From assembly GCA_015229165.1 (NCBI GenBank), contig JADGCD010000023.1, forward strand, positions 1 through 15,763: 15,763 bases of DNA, read 5' to 3'. Source of the DNA: Nitrospinota bacterium. Lineage in GTDB: Bacteria; Nitrospinota_A; UBA7883; JADGGD01. The notes under the pieces are model-generated. The model did not search any database, was not told where the DNA came from, and was given only the letters and a program-made list of their open reading frames with translations. The translations under genes and the position numbers were made by a program. Position 1 is the first letter of the stretch. Each line of letters starts with the position of its first letter. Below are positions 13,546 to 15,763 of the stretch, in pieces.

Positions 13546-14440
13546 GCCATACGCGCTGGCGACGGGAGTGTTCCTTATGACCCTTTCCCTCGGAGCCGAT
13601 TCCGGTTCGGCGGCGGAGAAAAGTTTCATGGACCACTACGTCCAGGCCCGCGAACAGGACAGCCCCTATGTCGCCCCCACCCGGGCGGAGTTCGACAAAG
13701 CCCGCGCCCTGTTCGAGCAGGCCTTCAGGGGAAAGGCGGACGATGCGCTCACCAAAGGCTTCGCTACGCTCGGCTTTGCGGTCGTCCGCAAGAAGACCGA
13801 CAAGCACAACTACCTGATCGTCGAAGAGTTCCCCGACCGGCGACGGGGAGGGGGCTTTTACCTGATACGGCTCTCCTCCCTCGCAAAGAAGGAGGGGGTT
13901 CTGCTGACCGCCCCCCACACCTTCCACGACGAAGGGACCGGCAAGATCGCCCGGGTCATGTTCCTCATCACCGACGCCGCCGGCGCCGGATTCAACACCG
14001 TCCACCGCTACAGCAAGAGCGTGGTCCGGGGAGAGGCCGATCTGGCCCATGTCCACATAAGCTACTTCCAGGCCTTCATCCTCGCATGGGCCGCCACCCA
14101 TCCGGAGGGGATCGTGGCCCAGATTCATGGCTACGACCGGGCCAACCGGATCAGCCCCCGGGGCAAAGAGGCCGGGATGATCGTCAGCGCCGGGACCGAC
14201 CTGCCGAGCCCCACCTTCATGAAAATGCGTGAGCGGCTGCGCAAGGCCTACGGGGAATCGGTCCTGTTTTTCCCCTTCGACACCAACGAACTGACCGCCG
14301 TGGAAAACACCAACGGCCAAGCGCTTCGGGAAAAGCTTTTTCCCGGCTTCATCCACATCGAGCTGAGCGAAGTCATGCGCGACAAACTGAACAACGACAA
14401 AAACGAGCTGAAACGGTTGTACGGAGCCCTGAGCAAATGA
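13535..14440 (+). CDS. Secreted Zn amidohydrolase/carboxypeptidase-like protein
   Basis: 301 residues with a signal peptide ending about residue 24 (...GADSGSAA-EKSF). Candidate metal or catalytic residues are H128, H131 and E133 in APHTFHDEGTGKIA, H157 (TVHRYS), H172/H174, H198 (QIHGYD) and H274/E276 (FIHIELSEVM). A histidine/glutamate cluster early, a lone histidine in the middle and a glutamate near the end recalls Zn carboxypeptidase-like folds, including N-formylglutamate amidohydrolases, aspartoacylases and phage poly-gamma-glutamate hydrolases; this is inference, not a confirmed family. The same framework, without these residues, occurs twice in the 1077-residue protein of the operon. 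ATG 13535 is preferred over TTG 13532; GGAG lies 9 bases upstream. It overlaps the restored upstream frame by 11 bases and the next gene by ATGA. Probable substrate: an amide or peptide bond in an envelope polymer. Confidence 0.65.
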   Translation: MQNRPYALATGVFLMTLSLGADSGSAAEKSFMDHYVQAREQDSPYVAPTRAEFDKARALFEQAFRGKADDALTKGFATLGFAVVRKKTDKHNYLIVEEFPDRRRGGGFYLIRLSSLAKKEGVLLTAPHTFHDEGTGKIARVMFLITDAAGAGFNTVHRYSKSVVRGEADLAHVHISYFQAFILAWAATHPEGIVAQIHGYDRANRISPRGKEAGMIVSAGTDLPSPTFMKMRERLRKAYGESVLFFPFDTNELTAVENTNGQALREKLFPGFIHIELSEVMRDKLNNDKNELKRLYGALSK

Positions 14441-15763
14441 ACAGACGAATCGTGATCGCGACGGCGGTCGCCCTCTCCCTCGCCCTCCCCGCCGGACCGA
14501 CGGTCAGGAGCGCCCGGGCCGACATCGACCAGCTCACCCTCGATGTGACCGCAGGACTCGAACTGGTCCGCCGCTGGGAAAACGTCGAAGAGAGCCCCTA
14601 CTGGCTCTCCGGGAAAGATACCGCCTATTCCCTCGGCGCCGGGGCGAGCCTTGTCTCCCTCGAACCGGGGGACCGGGTGACCCTGCACATCCCCGGCGGC
14701 GAGAAGATCATGATCCGCTCCTTCGGCGACGAACTGAAGCCCGAATGGTTCGGCGGCGCAGTCTCCAACGGCTCCGGGATGTTCGTCGCCATTCCGGTCG
14801 TCCCCCACGCGGAAGACAAGCATATCCTCTACCTCGACCCGGCCCGCAACGACCCGTCGATGGTCACTGTCAGCCGCCCCGAGTCGGACGACGAAGCAAG
14901 GGAGGTGGGGCTTTTCGTCTCCCGCACCCAACCCGCCGAAGAGGCGGTGGTCTACCGCGACGCCCTCTCCCTGGACGGGACCGAGTCGGTTTCGCTCAAA
15001 GCCCCGTTCGAAGGCGCCGCCACCGGCTACGATCTGCTCGTTCCCGGCAAAGATGCCACCCTTTCGATCTCCGGCCCGACCCGCATCCGCATCACCAGCC
15101 GCTATCCCTTCCCGAAGAACGAGAGCGGCGTCGTCACCACCTACCAGATCACCACCCGTCTCGACGACGAGGAGCCGCAAACCCATACGTATCAGACCGG
15201 TCTCGACTACCGGACCGAGCGGGAGATGAACGGTCGCCCCACCCCTTTCGGGTGGCCCCGCTACAGCTACCTCCATATCCCCGGCGACGAGAAAGGTGAG
15301 GAGAAGAAGCAATCCCCCACCCCCGCAGCGCCCGTCGCCAGCGGTCCGGCCGCCTCCGACGCCAGCAAACCGTCCCACCCCGCCGCAGGGGAGGACTTCA
15401 TCGCCGCCGGTTGGAAAACCCTCAAGACCCACGGCGACGCGTCCGCCTTCGCCGTCTGGAAAGCCGGGATTGTGAACGCTCCCGCCGACCGGTTCGTCTT
15501 CATCGCCAGCGCCTACCACCAGCGGATGGCGGCCCTGAAGAAGGCCCATGAAGTGGGGGAGAGTCTATATGCGCTGGTCGTTCCGGGGGTCTTCGAAAAT
15601 CAGGATACCTACTACCTCCTGATCGCCCCCCCCGCCGACGAGATCGTCTCCGTCCAGCGGCAGGTTCAGGAAAAGCTGGGCATCGTCAAGATGACCGGAA
15701 ACCGGCTGGGCGCCTTGCGGGGCTCCATCGGCGTCGCACAGGACGAGACGGTGGTGGCAGAAA
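14437..15763 (+). CDS. Secreted beta-rich protein with SPOR-like C-terminal segment (runs off right edge)
   Basis: The first 442 codons are present and no stop is reached. The start is ATGA-coupled to the hydrolase gene. Seen: a signal peptide (MNRRIVIATAVALSLALP...) with probable cleavage after SARA; a beta-rich region up to about 285 containing GPTRIRITSRYPF (about 213-225); a Pro/Ala/Ser-rich linker (about 287-322); and a segment from about 350 to 425 (FVFIASAYHQRMAALKKAHE, then YYLLIAPPADEIVSVQRQVQ) with the strand-helix-strand-helix rhythm of SPOR domains, which bind denuded peptidoglycan. The SPOR match is by eye and tentative. The early beta segment resembles part of the 826-residue protein in the operon. 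It may anchor the system to the cell wall. Confidence 0.65.
   Translation, partial: MNRRIVIATAVALSLALPAGPTVRSARADIDQLTLDVTAGLELVRRWENVEESPYWLSGKDTAYSLGAGASLVSLEPGDRVTLHIPGGEKIMIRSFGDELKPEWFGGAVSNGSGMFVAIPVVPHAEDKHILYLDPARNDPSMVTVSRPESDDEAREVGLFVSRTQPAEEAVVYRDALSLDGTESVSLKAPFEGAATGYDLLVPGKDATLSISGPTRIRITSRYPFPKNESGVVTTYQITTRLDDEEPQTHTYQTGLDYRTEREMNGRPTPFGWPRYSYLHIPGDEKGEEKKQSPTPAAPVASGPAASDASKPSHPAAGEDFIAAGWKTLKTHGDASAFAVWKAGIVNAPADRFVFIASAYHQRMAALKKAHEVGESLYALVVPGVFENQDTYYLLIAPPADEIVSVQRQVQEKLGIVKMTGNRLGALRGSIGVAQDETVVAE

Noticed and set aside
14248..15549. 433-residue open frame on the minus strand
   Set aside because: Gly/Val/Asp-rich shadow of the secreted SPOR-like gene, which has a signal peptide and ATGA coupling.
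1..15763. CRISPR arrays, tRNA or rRNA genes, intact insertion sequences
   Set aside because: No regularly spaced repeats, no tRNA-like cloverleaf with a GTTCRA arm, and no transposase or integrase signature were found in the window.

Overview
The window is GC-rich, densely coded and typical of a free-living Gram-negative bacterium. CheR/CheW signalling genes, a c-type cytochrome-like lipoprotein with two CX4CH motifs, a SulP transporter and several inner-membrane/periplasmic proteins suggest Deltaproteobacteria (Desulfuromonadota or a relative). That placement is an inference; there is no rRNA or other marker here.

Left part (1-4650, minus strand). Reading leftwards from 1925 is a chemosensory operon: a response regulator with a degenerate N-terminal and an intact C-terminal receiver, then CheW, then the N-terminus of a CheR methyltransferase that runs off the left edge. 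The joints are tight (ATGA overlap, then TGA-C-ATG). A 380-base AT-richer gap holds the operon promoter, a perfect 9-bp inverted repeat and possibly a mobile-element scar. Next come a SulP anion transporter with a STAS domain (2306-4063), a strong hairpin, and a small lipoprotein with two probable haem sites (4149-4589) behind a good sigma70-type promoter.

Right part (5094-15763, plus strand). Five tightly packed genes, probably one transcript, extend past the right edge. They encode: (1) a CHASE2-GAF-PAS protein ending in a decayed histidine-kinase module; (2) a 1077-residue protein with two PgsC/CapC-like membrane modules and two catalytically dead copies of a hydrolase-like domain; (3) an 826-residue membrane-anchored, probably beta-rich periplasmic protein whose frame is broken by a run of 13 G; (4) a secreted 301-residue protein that appears to be the intact version of the domain carried dead in protein 2; (5) a secreted beta-rich protein with a SPOR-like segment.

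This five-gene block is the novel candidate. A PgsC/CapC-like membrane part next to a probable Zn amidohydrolase/carboxypeptidase-like enzyme, two dead paralogues of that enzyme and a sensor pseudokinase suggests an envelope machine. It might make, bind, trim or export a polyglutamate-like or peptidoglycan-related polymer, or sense one. No PgsB/CapB-type ligase is visible, so the polymer is a guess. The domain relationships were seen by eye in the translated sequence and need profile or structure comparison.
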